64,000 bases of DNA from Pseudomonadota bacterium (GCA_021845905.1 JAJZVA010000010.1:1-64000); one strand, 5' to 3'; numbered from the stretch's first letter, positions 1 to 8,483 are shown. A program made the numbers and translations. The notes: a model not told the origin generated them from the sequence alone.

Positions 1-148
1 TTCGGGCGGTCACTTCCGCCACGAATAATTCCGCCAGCCTAAACTGCGTCTTTTTATCGATTCTACAACGTCTTACTGACATTCGACCATCCTAAATAAC
101 CTCCGTTATCTAGGACAGCCCCTAAAAGAATCTCTTTTCGAAAAAACA
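1..148. other. Left edge, no complete gene
   Basis: No complete gene is visible. One plus-strand frame is open from base 3 to a stop at 93-95 and could be the tail of a gene that begins outside the window, but its roughly 30 residues match nothing I recognise. The frame of the restriction nuclease that follows is open from just after a stop at 77-79. Confidence 0.4.
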
Positions 149-1087
149 TTGTTGCACCCGTGTATGGAGTCGGGTGCAAATCTTTTATATGCTGTTTCCG
201 GATTTGCGTCTCCAACCATGGCGTCATACCATCTGGAGGCTTTGAAGAAAGCGGGAAGGGATTCCGTCCACATCAAGCTGATCATGGGTATGGGTTCCCG
301 CGGAGGAATACAAAAATCCGAGAGGGATGGCTTTCTCCGCCTTGCCGAGGAAAACCCCAATATAGATACAAGATACGTCGTTCACAATGCACCTGTCCAT
401 TCAAAGACCTACGCCTGGTATAAAGACGATGTCCCCATAGAGGGGTTTTCCGGATCCGCAAACTATACCCAAACGGCTTTTATTGGACGACAACGTGAAA
501 TTCTTTCTCCTATTTCGGCGGAAGATGGAAAGCGTTATTTCGAAGAGATCCTTCCTGACAGTGTGGATTTGGAAGACTATCGGGTTGAAAACCTGCTCGT
601 CGTTCCACAAATCGAAAAGGCTTCCAGATCAGGGGGAGGCGAGAAACCAGAGATCACCTCCTATGCGGATAAAGTCACCATTAGCTTTTTAGGCAGAAAT
701 GGGCAACTTCCCTCTGGAGCATCGGGTCTTAATTGGGGGCAACGGAAAGGCCGCGAACCAAACCAAGCCTATATCAAAATTCCCGCCGACATTATCCGCA
801 AAGGTTTCTTTCCCGAAAAAGCTTTCCACTTTCTTGTATTAACCGATGACGGAAAAGAGCTGATTTGTCACACTGCACAGAACAGTTCTATTGATCCAAA
901 CCTTGGAAAAGCCATTCATACACCGCAAAACAATAGCTTTCTTGGTTTATATTTCAGGAGCCGCCTCGGTCTTGCAAGCGGGCAAAAAGTCACGATTCAA
1001 GATCTTCTTAGATATGGACGCACAGATGTGACGTTCTCGAAGATCGATGACGAAACCTATTTCATGGATTTTTCCGCTCCTCCATAG
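149..1087 (+). CDS. NgoFVII-type PLD-family restriction endonuclease, start uncertain
   Basis: Probable type II restriction endonuclease of the NgoFVII/BfiI kind, which cuts DNA with a phospholipase-D-like active site. The N-terminal half has the PLD signature: HSKTYAWYKDD followed by GSANYTQTAF. The C-terminal half resembles the B3-like DNA-binding domain of this family, with GLNWGQR, a LTDDG strand, and NNSFLGLYFRSRLGL. The family resemblance seems to begin upstream of the TTG at 149: the same frame is open from 80 and encodes LFEKTLLHPCMESGANLLYA, but contains no ATG, GTG or CTG, only an ATC at 89. The true start is therefore unclear, or the gene is damaged. No methyltransferase partner is in the window; it may lie to the left. 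Base composition is visibly more AT-rich than the neighbours, which suggests transfer. Confidence 0.8.
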   Translation: MLHPCMESGANLLYAVSGFASPTMASYHLEALKKAGRDSVHIKLIMGMGSRGGIQKSERDGFLRLAEENPNIDTRYVVHNAPVHSKTYAWYKDDVPIEGFSGSANYTQTAFIGRQREILSPISAEDGKRYFEEILPDSVDLEDYRVENLLVVPQIEKASRSGGGEKPEITSYADKVTISFLGRNGQLPSGASGLNWGQRKGREPNQAYIKIPADIIRKGFFPEKAFHFLVLTDDGKELICHTAQNSSIDPNLGKAIHTPQNNSFLGLYFRSRLGLASGQKVTIQDLLRYGRTDVTFSKIDDETYFMDFSAPP

Positions 1088-1118
1088 GGAGAGTCGCCAT
1101 GCAAGTGGCCGCTATTCT

Positions 1119-1430
1119 CTAACGCACCGTCACGCCGAACTTCAGCGGCTTGCCGTCGGAGGACGGATCCCACGGACGGCGGTAGACGGCTTCGATCTCG
1201 ATCGTTCCGGTTTCCTTGGCCTTGAATAAAAAAACTTCCTTGCCGCCTCCGCCGATCTCGCGCGGATCGTCGCTGTCGGATTTGTAATCCCTGCGCGTCA
1301 GCACCGCCTTGCCCGCTTTCAGTTGCACATCCCACCAGTGGCCGGTCGTCGGGTTGGATGGCAGTTCGATGGCGAAGATCTCGCCTTTTTTGACGGTCGC
1401 GGTATTGAATTGTTCGGTGAGTGTCTTCAT
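1119..1430 (-). CDS. Chagasin-like (I42) protease inhibitor
   Basis: A 103-residue protein of the chagasin/I42 inhibitor family, whose members block papain-like cysteine proteases by inserting three loops into the active site. All three loops are visible: NPTTGHWW (residues 26-33), the glycine-rich GGGGKEVF (about 60-67), and RPW (85-87). The start is the ATG at 1430, preceded by a strong AGGAGA ribosome site that overlaps the end of the upstream lipoprotein gene. There is no signal peptide, whereas many bacterial I42 proteins are exported, so this one is predicted to be cytoplasmic unless the start is wrong. It is the last gene of a glyS, lipoprotein, inhibitor run. The target protease is unknown. 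Confidence 0.85.
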   Translation of the reverse strand: MKTLTEQFNTATVKKGEIFAIELPSNPTTGHWWDVQLKAGKAVLTRRDYKSDSDDPREIGGGGKEVFLFKAKETGTIEIEAVYRRPWDPSSDGKPLKFGVTVR

Positions 1431-1441
1431 GTGTTTTCTCC

Positions 1442-1951
1442 TCATTTCGTATCCAGCGGCAAAACCCGCTGATATTGCGACGTGCTTCTGCCTTCGGCGC
1501 GCTGATAGGAACCGTCGGTCTGGATCATCACGCGCTGGCCGACGCCGAGCGGCTTTTCGTTTTTGTCGATGTTCTGGACGATGGAGACGGTCTCGCCGTC
1601 CTCCTTGCGGATGATGTATTCGATGCCGATTTTGTTGCGCAAGGCATGTTCCGCCGCGTCGCCCGCGATGCCGCCGGCGATCGCGCCCGCGATGGCGGTC
1701 AGGATCGCGCCCTTGCCGCCGCCGACGGCCGATCCGGCGACGCCGCCCGCCGCCGCGCCGCCGAGCGTGCCGACGCCGCTGTCTTTCGCCTCTATTTTCA
1801 CCTGCCGCACGCCGATGATCCTGCCGAGTTCGACATCGGTCTGCTTGCCGACCTCGCTCTGGTTGTAAACGTCGCGGCTTTGCGATTGCGCGCAAGCCGC
1901 AAGCGAGAGCGCGGCGCAAACGATCATCACGGCGACAAGGGGTTTTTTCAT
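1442..1951 (-). CDS. Glycine-zipper outer-membrane lipoprotein (SlyB/Pcp-like)
   Basis: A 169-residue lipoprotein. The signal peptide ends in a lipobox (SLAAC, Cys20), so it is expected to be lipidated and sent to the outer membrane. A central run of small residues (about 62-105, with repeated GGxxGG/AxxxG spacing) is a glycine-zipper 2TM domain as in SlyB/Pcp proteins. The C-terminal part (about 110-169) is a charged soluble domain. It starts 4 bases after the glyS stop, and its AAGGAG ribosome site lies inside the last glyS codons, so the genes are almost certainly co-transcribed. The exact role is not known; SlyB-type proteins are linked to envelope integrity. Confidence 0.85.
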   Translation of the reverse strand: MKKPLVAVMIVCAALSLAACAQSQSRDVYNQSEVGKQTDVELGRIIGVRQVKIEAKDSGVGTLGGAAAGGVAGSAVGGGKGAILTAIAGAIAGGIAGDAAEHALRNKIGIEYIIRKEDGETVSIVQNIDKNEKPLGVGQRVMIQTDGSYQRAEGRSTSQYQRVLPLDTK

Positions 1952-1955
1952 CTGC

Positions 1956-3509
1956 TTACTCCTTCAGGGCTTTGCTTACGAATTCCGTTATCTTGTCGAG
2001 GGCGACGCGCTCCTGCTTCATCGTGTCGCGGTGGCGGATGGTCGCTGCGTGGTCGTTCGGCGTGTCGGTGTCGACGGTGACGCAGAACGGCGTGCCGATC
2101 TCGTCGTGCCTTGCATATCTTTTGCCGATGTTGCCCTTGGTGTCGTATTCGGTGACGAACGCGGCGCGCATCCCGTAATAAAGCTTCTGCGCGATCTCCG
2201 GCAGGCCGTCCTTGTTGACCAGAGGCAAGACGGCGGCCTTGACCGGCGCCATGCTGGGCTTGAACTTCATGTACATCTTGCTGGGGCGCAAAGGATCGGC
2301 GGTGTAAGCCTCCGCCAGCAGCACGAGGACGCCGCGCGTCAAGCCGGCCGCGGGCTCGATGACGTGCGGCATGAAGCGGCGCGGCGGCTGGACTGAATCG
2401 TCGAAATATTCCAGCTTGGTTTTGGAGTGCGTCTGGTGCGCCGTCAAGTCGAAGTCGCAGCGGTGGGCGATGCCTTCCAGCTCGCCGTAGCCCGGCGCGG
2501 TGAAGGGGAATTTATATTCGATATCGACCGTGCCGAGCCCCGCCTTCGCGTAGTGGCTGAGCTCGTCCTGATCGTGCTGGCGGAAGATCAGGTTGCCGGA
2601 CTCGACGCCGACGGATTTCCACCAGCTGACGCGCTGCTCCTTCCAGAAATCGAGCCACTTCTTCACGTCGTCCGCGTGGCAGAACCATTCCATCTCCATC
2701 TGCTCGAACTCGCGCGAGCGGAAGATGAAGTTGCGCGGCGTCACTTCGTTGCGGAAGGCCTTGCCGACCTGCGCGATGCCGAACGGCACGCGCACGCGCA
2801 TGTTGTCGACGACGTTTTTGTAGCTGAGGAAGATGCCCTGCGCGGTTTCGGGACGCAAGTAGGCCTTGTCGTCCTCCGTTGCCGTCGCGCCGACGTAGGT
2901 CTTGAACATCAGGTTGAATTGTTTCGGCTCGGTGAGCGTGCCTTTTTTATCCGTATCGGGGCCGACGACTTTCGCGTAATCAGCAGGCGTAATCTCCATG
3001 AATGAAACGGTTTTGAGTTTTTCAAGTTCGTCCGTGCCCGCCATCTTTTTCAGCTTCTTCAGCGCGGGTTTTTCCTTCAACGCGTCGGCGTAGAAAGCGA
3101 AGATCTGGTCGTTGCGTTCATCGACCACCGCGATAAGTTGATCCTGGCGGTATCTGAGCTTCGTCTCCTTGCAATCCACCATCGGATCATTGAAACCCGC
3201 GACGTGGCCGGACGCGACCCACGCATTCGGGTTCTGGATAATCGCCGTATCGACGCCGACGATTTGCAACGGATCGCCGTCCGGCCCGATCGGCGGGCAG
3301 AGCACCATGTCGCGCCACCACCTGTCCCGCAGGTTGTTTTTGAGCGCAATGCCGAGCGGACCGAAATCCCAGAAGCCGTTGATCCCGCCATAGATTTCCG
3401 ACGCCGGGAAAATGAACCCGCGGCGTTTGCACAAGGCCACCAGTTCATCCATCGCCACCATGTCGTTATCTTCCATATTTTCTTTCTCTGCTGCCTGCGT
3501 ATTGGTCAT
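1956..3509 (-). CDS. glyS: Glycyl-tRNA synthetase, homodimeric (archaeal/eukaryotic) type
   Basis: Single-chain class II glycine--tRNA ligase, 517 residues, which charges tRNA-Gly. It shows YGGINGFWDFGPLG near the N-terminus, RPETAQGIFLSYK, a motif 2 region (FRNEVTPRNFIFRSREFEQ), motif 3 (GLTRGVLVLLAEAY), and an anticodon-binding domain at the C-terminus (about 415-517). This is the alpha2 enzyme and not the alpha2-beta2 GlyQ/GlyS pair usual in proteobacteria. The start ATG has a GAGG ribosome site upstream. It is divergent from ppdK across an 87-base shared promoter region. Confidence 0.95.
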   Translation of the reverse strand: MTNTQAAEKENMEDNDMVAMDELVALCKRRGFIFPASEIYGGINGFWDFGPLGIALKNNLRDRWWRDMVLCPPIGPDGDPLQIVGVDTAIIQNPNAWVASGHVAGFNDPMVDCKETKLRYRQDQLIAVVDERNDQIFAFYADALKEKPALKKLKKMAGTDELEKLKTVSFMEITPADYAKVVGPDTDKKGTLTEPKQFNLMFKTYVGATATEDDKAYLRPETAQGIFLSYKNVVDNMRVRVPFGIAQVGKAFRNEVTPRNFIFRSREFEQMEMEWFCHADDVKKWLDFWKEQRVSWWKSVGVESGNLIFRQHDQDELSHYAKAGLGTVDIEYKFPFTAPGYGELEGIAHRCDFDLTAHQTHSKTKLEYFDDSVQPPRRFMPHVIEPAAGLTRGVLVLLAEAYTADPLRPSKMYMKFKPSMAPVKAAVLPLVNKDGLPEIAQKLYYGMRAAFVTEYDTKGNIGKRYARHDEIGTPFCVTVDTDTPNDHAATIRHRDTMKQERVALDKITEFVSKALKE

Positions 3510-3596
3510 TGCGTCCTCGGTGTTCCGGATTGATTACAGTGGGTAAATATTATAGGATCATTGCGCATTGCACAATACACATAATGGAGAGCGCCG

Positions 3597-6260
3597 ATGA
3601 CCGCCAATCTGAAGGTAAAGCCTGCCGCAGGAAGCGAAAATGCAACCGAAAAGTGGGTTTACAGCTTCGGGAAGGAGCTGTGCGACGGCGCGGCCAGCCA
3701 GAAGAACCTGCTCGGCGGCAAGGGCGCCAACCTCGCCGAAATGAGCCGCATCGGCCTGCCTGTTCCTCCGGGCTTCACGCTCTCGACGGAAGTCTGCACG
3801 CACTTCTATCAAAACGGCAACAGCTATCCCGCGGGTCTGGAAGATCAGGTCGCGGGCGGTTTGGCTCAAGTCCAAAAAGAAACCGGATGCGTATTCGGAG
3901 ACGCGAAAAATCCGCTGTTGCTGTCGGTGCGCTCGGGCGCGCGCGCCTCGATGCCGGGCATGATGGACACGATTTTGAACATTGGCCTCAATGACGAGAC
4001 GGTGAAATCTCTCGGCGATGCGCGATTTGCATGGGATTGCTACCGCCGCCTCATCCAGATGTATTCCGACGTGGTGCTCAACGTCGCGCATGATCATTTC
4101 GAGGACGCGCTCGACACCTACAAGCGCCGCAACGGCCTTAAAGTCGATACCGACGTCGACGCCGGCGGCTGGCGCGAACTCGTCGCCGCGTACAAAGACA
4201 TCGTGAAACGCGAAACCGGCCAGCCCTTCCCGCAGGATCCGCAGGCGCAGCTCTGGGGCGCGATCGGCGCGGTGTTCAAATCGTGGATGACGCCGCGCGC
4301 CGTCACCTACCGAAAGCTCAACGACATCCCCGAAAGCTGGGGCACCGCCGTCAACGTGCAGGCCGTGGTGTTCGGCAACATGGGCGACGATTGCGCCACC
4401 GGCGTCGCCTTCACCCGCGACCCCTCCACCGGAGAAAACGCCTTCTACGGCGAATATCTCGTCAACGCGCAGGGCGAAGACGTCGTCGCGGGTATCCGCA
4501 CGCCGCTGCCTATTTCGCAGATGCAAAAAGACATGCCGGAGACCTATCAAGAGCTTCTCGCCATCCGCGAGAAACTCGAAAAACACTACAAGGACATGCA
4601 GGACATCGAGTTCACCATCCAGAACAAAAAGCTCTACATGTTGCAAACCCGCGCCGGCAAGCGCACCGCCGCCGCCGCGCTCCGCGCCGCGGTGGAGATG
4701 GTGGAAGAAGGATTGATTGACAAGGATGAAGCGGTCTTGCGCATTCCGCCGCAATCGCTCGACCAGCTTTTGCACCCGACCATCGACCCGAAGGCGGAGA
4801 AAACCGTGCTGACGCGCGGCCTGCCCGCCTCGCCCGGCGCGGCGATGGGCATCATCGTGCTCGACGCGGACGACGCGGAATCCCTCGCCGGAGAAGGCAA
4901 GAAAGTCATCCTCTGCCGCACCGAAACCAGCCCCGAAGACATCCACGGCATGCACGCGGCGCAGGGCATCCTGACGGCGCGCGGCGGCATGACCAGCCAC
5001 GCCGCCGTCGTCGCGCGCGGCATGGGCAAGCCTTGCGTCGCGGGCGCGGGTGAAATCCTCATCGACTATAAATCGCAGACCATCACCGTCCACGGAAAGG
5101 TTTTGAAAACCGGCGACACGCTGACGCTCGACGGCGCGACCGGCGAAGTGCTGCTCGGCGAAATGAAAATGATCCAGCCCGCGATGACCGGCCACTTCGG
5201 CACGCTGATGGGCTGGGCGGATGCGGCGCGTCGTTTGAAAATCCGCGCCAACGCCGAAACGCCGCTCGACGCCGCCACGGCGCGGAAATTCGGCGCGGAA
5301 GGGATCGGCCTCTGCCGCACCGAGCATATGTTCTTCGATCCGTCGCGCATTCTCTATGTGCGCCAGATGATTTTGGCCGAAACGACCGAGGAGCGCCGCG
5401 CCGCGCTCGCCAAGATCGAGCCGTTCCAGAAGGACGACTTCATCAGCCTCTTCAAAATCATGAAGGGCCTGCCGGTCACCATCCGCCTGCTCGATCCGCC
5501 GCTGCATGAATTTTTGCCGCAGGAAGACGCGGAGATCGAACAGCTTGCCGCCGCGCTCTCCATCCCCTCAAGCCGCGTGCGTCAGCGCATCGCCCGCCTG
5601 CACGAATCGAACCCGATGCTCGGCCTGCGCGGCTGCCGCCTTGGCATCACTTACCCTGAGATCTACGAGATGCAGGTGCGGGCGATTTTCGAAGCCGCGC
5701 TTGGCGTCAAGAAAGAAACCGGCGAGGCCGTCGGCCTCGAGATCATGGTGCCGCTGATCGCCACCAAAAAGGAACTCGACATTTTGAAAGAGATGATCGA
5801 CAAAACCGCGAAAACCCTGGGCGCGACGGATTATATGACCGGCACGATGATCGAGCTGCCGCGCGCCGCGCTCCGCGCCGGAGAGATCGCCCAAACCGCG
5901 GAATTCTTCAGCTTCGGCACCAATGATCTCACGCAAACCACCTTCGGCATCAGCCGCGACGACGCGGGGAGCTTTTTGCCCGACTACCAGAAGCAAGGCG
6001 TTCTGCCCGCCGACCCATTCGCTTCGATCGACGTCGAAGGCGTGGGCGAAATGGTCAAGATCGCATCCGAACGCGGCCGCGCGACGCGCGACAAACTCAA
6101 GCTCGGCATCTGCGGCGAGCACGGCGGAGACCCCGCTTCCATCGCGTTCTTCAATTCCGTCGGGCTGGATTACGTTTCCTGCTCGCCCTACCGCGTGCCG
6201 ATCGCAAGGCTGGCCGCAGCGCAGGCTGCCCTGACGGAAAAGCCGAAGGCGGCACTGTAG
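3597..6260 (+). CDS. ppdK: Pyruvate, phosphate dikinase
   Basis: An 887-residue pyruvate phosphate dikinase that interconverts pyruvate, ATP and phosphate with phosphoenolpyruvate, AMP and pyrophosphate in the cytoplasm. Domains in order: N-terminal nucleotide-binding domain (LLGGKGANLAEM, SVRSGARASMPGMMDT), the swivelling phosphohistidine domain with GGMTSHAAVVARG carrying the catalytic His (about 460-470), and the C-terminal PEP/pyruvate TIM barrel ending with GICGEHGGDP, which carries the catalytic Cys. Length is normal for the family. A GGAGAG ribosome site precedes the ATG, and a strong terminator follows. Adjacency to the glycyl-tRNA synthetase gene is common in alphaproteobacteria. Confidence 0.97.
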   Translation: MTANLKVKPAAGSENATEKWVYSFGKELCDGAASQKNLLGGKGANLAEMSRIGLPVPPGFTLSTEVCTHFYQNGNSYPAGLEDQVAGGLAQVQKETGCVFGDAKNPLLLSVRSGARASMPGMMDTILNIGLNDETVKSLGDARFAWDCYRRLIQMYSDVVLNVAHDHFEDALDTYKRRNGLKVDTDVDAGGWRELVAAYKDIVKRETGQPFPQDPQAQLWGAIGAVFKSWMTPRAVTYRKLNDIPESWGTAVNVQAVVFGNMGDDCATGVAFTRDPSTGENAFYGEYLVNAQGEDVVAGIRTPLPISQMQKDMPETYQELLAIREKLEKHYKDMQDIEFTIQNKKLYMLQTRAGKRTAAAALRAAVEMVEEGLIDKDEAVLRIPPQSLDQLLHPTIDPKAEKTVLTRGLPASPGAAMGIIVLDADDAESLAGEGKKVILCRTETSPEDIHGMHAAQGILTARGGMTSHAAVVARGMGKPCVAGAGEILIDYKSQTITVHGKVLKTGDTLTLDGATGEVLLGEMKMIQPAMTGHFGTLMGWADAARRLKIRANAETPLDAATARKFGAEGIGLCRTEHMFFDPSRILYVRQMILAETTEERRAALAKIEPFQKDDFISLFKIMKGLPVTIRLLDPPLHEFLPQEDAEIEQLAAALSIPSSRVRQRIARLHESNPMLGLRGCRLGITYPEIYEMQVRAIFEAALGVKKETGEAVGLEIMVPLIATKKELDILKEMIDKTAKTLGATDYMTGTMIELPRAALRAGEIAQTAEFFSFGTNDLTQTTFGISRDDAGSFLPDYQKQGVLPADPFASIDVEGVGEMVKIASERGRATRDKLKLGICGEHGGDPASIAFFNSVGLDYVSCSPYRVPIARLAAAQAALTEKPKAAL

Positions 6261-6281
6261 AAATAGCCCGGGCGAACGGAT

Positions 6282-6324
6282 AAAAAAACAGCCCTGCGCA
6301 TGATCGGCAAGGGCTGTTTTTTTT
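6282..6324. terminator. Rho-independent terminator after ppdK
   Basis: The inverted repeat ACAGCCCT (6289-6296) and AGGGCTGT (6310-6317) is followed by a run of T on the plus strand and preceded by a run of A. It could therefore work in both directions, but its clear client is ppdK. Confidence 0.85.
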
Positions 6325-6508
6325 ATGCGCGATATCGCCAAATTATTGATCCAAATCAAAAAACAGTTTGATAATCCCCTTTAAATACAAGGACATTTAA
6401 TAAAATTTTAGACGGTTTTTCTTAAAGATTTACGCCCCTTACATCACTTTTAGCTAAAATGGTTACTATGGCATGCAAAGAATAATGCCTGCAAAAAACG
6501 GGGGTTAA

Positions 6509-6907
6509 ATGGATAGAAACATCAGCATTCTCGTCGTCGGCAATTACCAGTCGACCGTTCCCGTGGTCAAGGACCTGCTCAATCAGCTCGGGCTCAGCAA
6601 CATCGACAAGGAATGCGACGGCGCCGTCGCCTTGAAAAAGCTCAACGAAACGCCCTATGAACTGGTGATCTCGGAGTGGAACATCGAATCGATGAGCGGC
6701 ATGGATTTTCTCAAGGAAGTGCGCGCCACCGGAAACAACGTCCGCTTCATGATGGTCGCCGAACAGTGCGGCGTGCAGGACGTGCTCGCCGCCAAGGAAG
6801 CCGGCGTCGACAATTTCATCCTCAAGCCGCTCAATGCCGGCACCTTCCGCGACAAACTCCAGCAAATGCTCGGCATACAGGCCTTTAAAACATTCAGGGC
6901 GATGTGA
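6509..6907 (+). CDS. CheY-like receiver domain with degenerate phosphorylation site
   Basis: A 132-residue stand-alone receiver domain with the layout of CheY. Compared with E. coli CheY, the acidic pair Asp12-Asp13 is replaced by Gly11-Asn12 (ILVVGNYQ). The phospho-acceptor Asp57 is replaced by Glu56 (VISEWNIESMSG), and the conserved Thr/Ser87 is missing (FMMVAEQ). The switch lysine is kept (FILKPL, Lys106). The domain probably cannot be phosphorylated in the usual way; the Asp-to-Glu change may mimic the phosphorylated state. A GGGGG run lies upstream of the ATG. It is a lone gene between two terminators with no chemotaxis neighbours, so the partner is unknown. Confidence 0.85.
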   Translation: MDRNISILVVGNYQSTVPVVKDLLNQLGLSNIDKECDGAVALKKLNETPYELVISEWNIESMSGMDFLKEVRATGNNVRFMMVAEQCGVQDVLAAKEAGVDNFILKPLNAGTFRDKLQQMLGIQAFKTFRAM

Positions 6908-6925
6908 GCGTCGCGGCGCCGTCTT

Positions 6926-6967
6926 AAAAAAAAAACAGCCCCCGCCTGCAAAAGCGGGAGCCGTTTT
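6926..6967. terminator. Bidirectional terminator
   Basis: A GC-rich imperfect inverted repeat (CCCGC at 6941-6945 with GCGGG at 6954-6958, extended by GC and A/T pairs) has a run of ten A on the left and TTTTT on the right. It can end both the receiver gene on the plus strand and the minus-strand gene at 6983-7267. Confidence 0.8.
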
Positions 6968-6982
6968 TATGCTTGCAAAACT

Positions 6983-7267
6983 TCAGTCTCTCTTCAGCCC
7001 CATATGGCTGGCGCGTTGCAGCGCGTAGAGAGCGGCTTTTTCCAAAGCGGCGCTCTGCCCGCCGCCTTCGATCATCTTGATGCGCGCGACCAGCGCCTCT
7101 TCGTCGAAAACAGCGGTCGGATCGATATGCTCCTTGTGGCGGATCTTACCGTCGGGCGCGGCCATTTCGTCGTAGCCTTTGCGGCGCTCGTCGGAGAGAT
7201 GAAAGACGGCGGCATGAACGCGGTCTCTTTTTTCGATTTTGTAGTCCGGTCTCAGTTGGCGGCTCAT
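6983..7267 (-). CDS. Small conserved-looking protein of unknown function
   Basis: A 94-residue soluble protein rich in charged residues, with no signal peptide, membrane segment or motif that I recognise. It starts at an ATG with a GGGAG ribosome site. Codon use looks like that of its neighbours, so I take it to be a real gene. It lies downstream of the unknown gene at 7357-8412 and is ended by the bidirectional terminator. No function is proposed. Confidence 0.6.
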   Translation of the reverse strand: MSRQLRPDYKIEKRDRVHAAVFHLSDERRKGYDEMAAPDGKIRHKEHIDPTAVFDEEALVARIKMIEGGGQSAALEKAALYALQRASHMGLKRD

Positions 7268-7356
7268 GTATGAACTCCCTGATTGTTGAACCTGAGTTTC
7301 AGGATAACACGGGATCCGTATACAATGGCTTAACGCGCTTGAAATATCGTTTATTT

Positions 7357-8412
7357 TCAGATAGTTACCGGCTTCATGCCGAGGCGTTTGCGGGCTTCGA
7401 TCTCGAGCGCCTTCAACTTATCGAGGCCGGGCTCAAGCTCCGTCATCACGAACTTGAGGCGCGTCGAAGGGCCGCCGACGTTGTTGTCGGGGAACTCTTT
7501 CTTCCACAAATGCATCTTGACGATCAGCCCGCACAGGACGGAGCCCATGCTGGCGTGGTTTTCCTCGATCTGCTGGCGCATCTGGTGGAAGGTGGCGACG
7601 TTGATGTCCTTCCAGAAGGTCTCGAAAACATACTGAAACTGCGCCAGACGCTCGCGGATGGAGTTCGAGAGAAAGCGGATCATCTCTTCCACTTCCTTGC
7701 ATTGCGTCGCGGCCTTGGGCGATGCGGAGGTGTCGCGGCGCGCGCGCAAGTCCTGCACCCAGAAGAGAAAACGGTCGACATCCGGAACGACGCTCTCGAA
7801 ACCATAGCGGTAATAGGCGACGGACAAGAATACGTCGCTGTATTCCTCCAGAAAAGTCGGGATCTCCGCCAGCGGAATGCCCGTTTTCTCAGCCATGATC
7901 TTGAGGTTCTGCCGCGCCTTGGCGATGTCGGGGTCCTTGAAGATTTTCTGCAGGCCTTCGACGCTGTGCACGCCTTCATAGCCCTGGCCGAAGATCTTCT
8001 CCACCAGCGGCTGGATGAATTCCATGCTGTAGATCGAAAGGCCTTCCTTCATGTCGTCGGAGAGTTCGAGCGCGTCCGTATTCTCGACCTCGACGCCGAG
8101 CTTCTTGAGGCTCGAGCGGAGCGAATAGACGTCGAAGCTGTGCAATCCGGCGAGGCTGTTGATGATCGCCTGGTCGCGCGCCGAGGTTTTCATGAAGTCC
8201 TTCACCGCATCGGGCGAAACCTGCAGGCTGCCCGAGAGCGGGTCGCTGTGAATTTCGACCGACGTTTCCATCCGCGCGTTCTTGATGAGCTTGGCGCCCT
8301 TGAGCGCGCTGCTGGCGAGCGGAATATTGGCAAGCGGCAACCTGTCGATCGCGTCCTTGTCGGCGTTTTTGTTCTGATCGGCCTGCTGGTCGTTTTTCTC
8401 TTTTTTGCTCAT
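7357..8412 (-). CDS. Unknown soluble protein, mostly helical
   Basis: A 351-residue protein that I do not recognise. The N-terminal 25 residues are lysine, asparagine and glutamine rich and probably disordered. The rest reads as alpha-helical, with aromatic-rich stretches (FLSVAYYRYGFESVV, FQYVFETFWKDI) and no membrane segment or signal peptide. I use the ATG at 8412 (MSKKEK) because GGAGAG sits 10 bases upstream; a TTG 18 bases earlier is in frame but would start inside that ribosome site. It follows ygfZ after about 70 bases, in the same direction. Confidence 0.65.
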   Translation of the reverse strand: MSKKEKNDQQADQNKNADKDAIDRLPLANIPLASSALKGAKLIKNARMETSVEIHSDPLSGSLQVSPDAVKDFMKTSARDQAIINSLAGLHSFDVYSLRSSLKKLGVEVENTDALELSDDMKEGLSIYSMEFIQPLVEKIFGQGYEGVHSVEGLQKIFKDPDIAKARQNLKIMAEKTGIPLAEIPTFLEEYSDVFLSVAYYRYGFESVVPDVDRFLFWVQDLRARRDTSASPKAATQCKEVEEMIRFLSNSIRERLAQFQYVFETFWKDINVATFHQMRQQIEENHASMGSVLCGLIVKMHLWKKEFPDNNVGGPSTRLKFVMTELEPGLDKLKALEIEARKRLGMKPVTI

Positions 8413-8483
8413 ATCCGCTGTTCTCTCCAACCCTAGGGGTCAATCATATCTATAAATGGTAAAAATTTCCATGCAGATTGTTT

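Noticed and set aside
1-1087. Complete restriction-modification or wider defence system
   Set aside because: Only the nuclease is in the window, so a system cannot be claimed without the sequence to the left.
3558-5507. Long open frame antisense to ppdK
   Set aside because: It lies entirely opposite a certain gene and has the His/Arg/Asp/Ala-rich make-up of an antisense frame in GC-rich DNA, with no domain.
6509-6907. Chemotaxis cluster around the receiver gene
   Set aside because: No kinase, methyl-accepting or flagellar gene lies nearby, and the gene stands alone between terminators.
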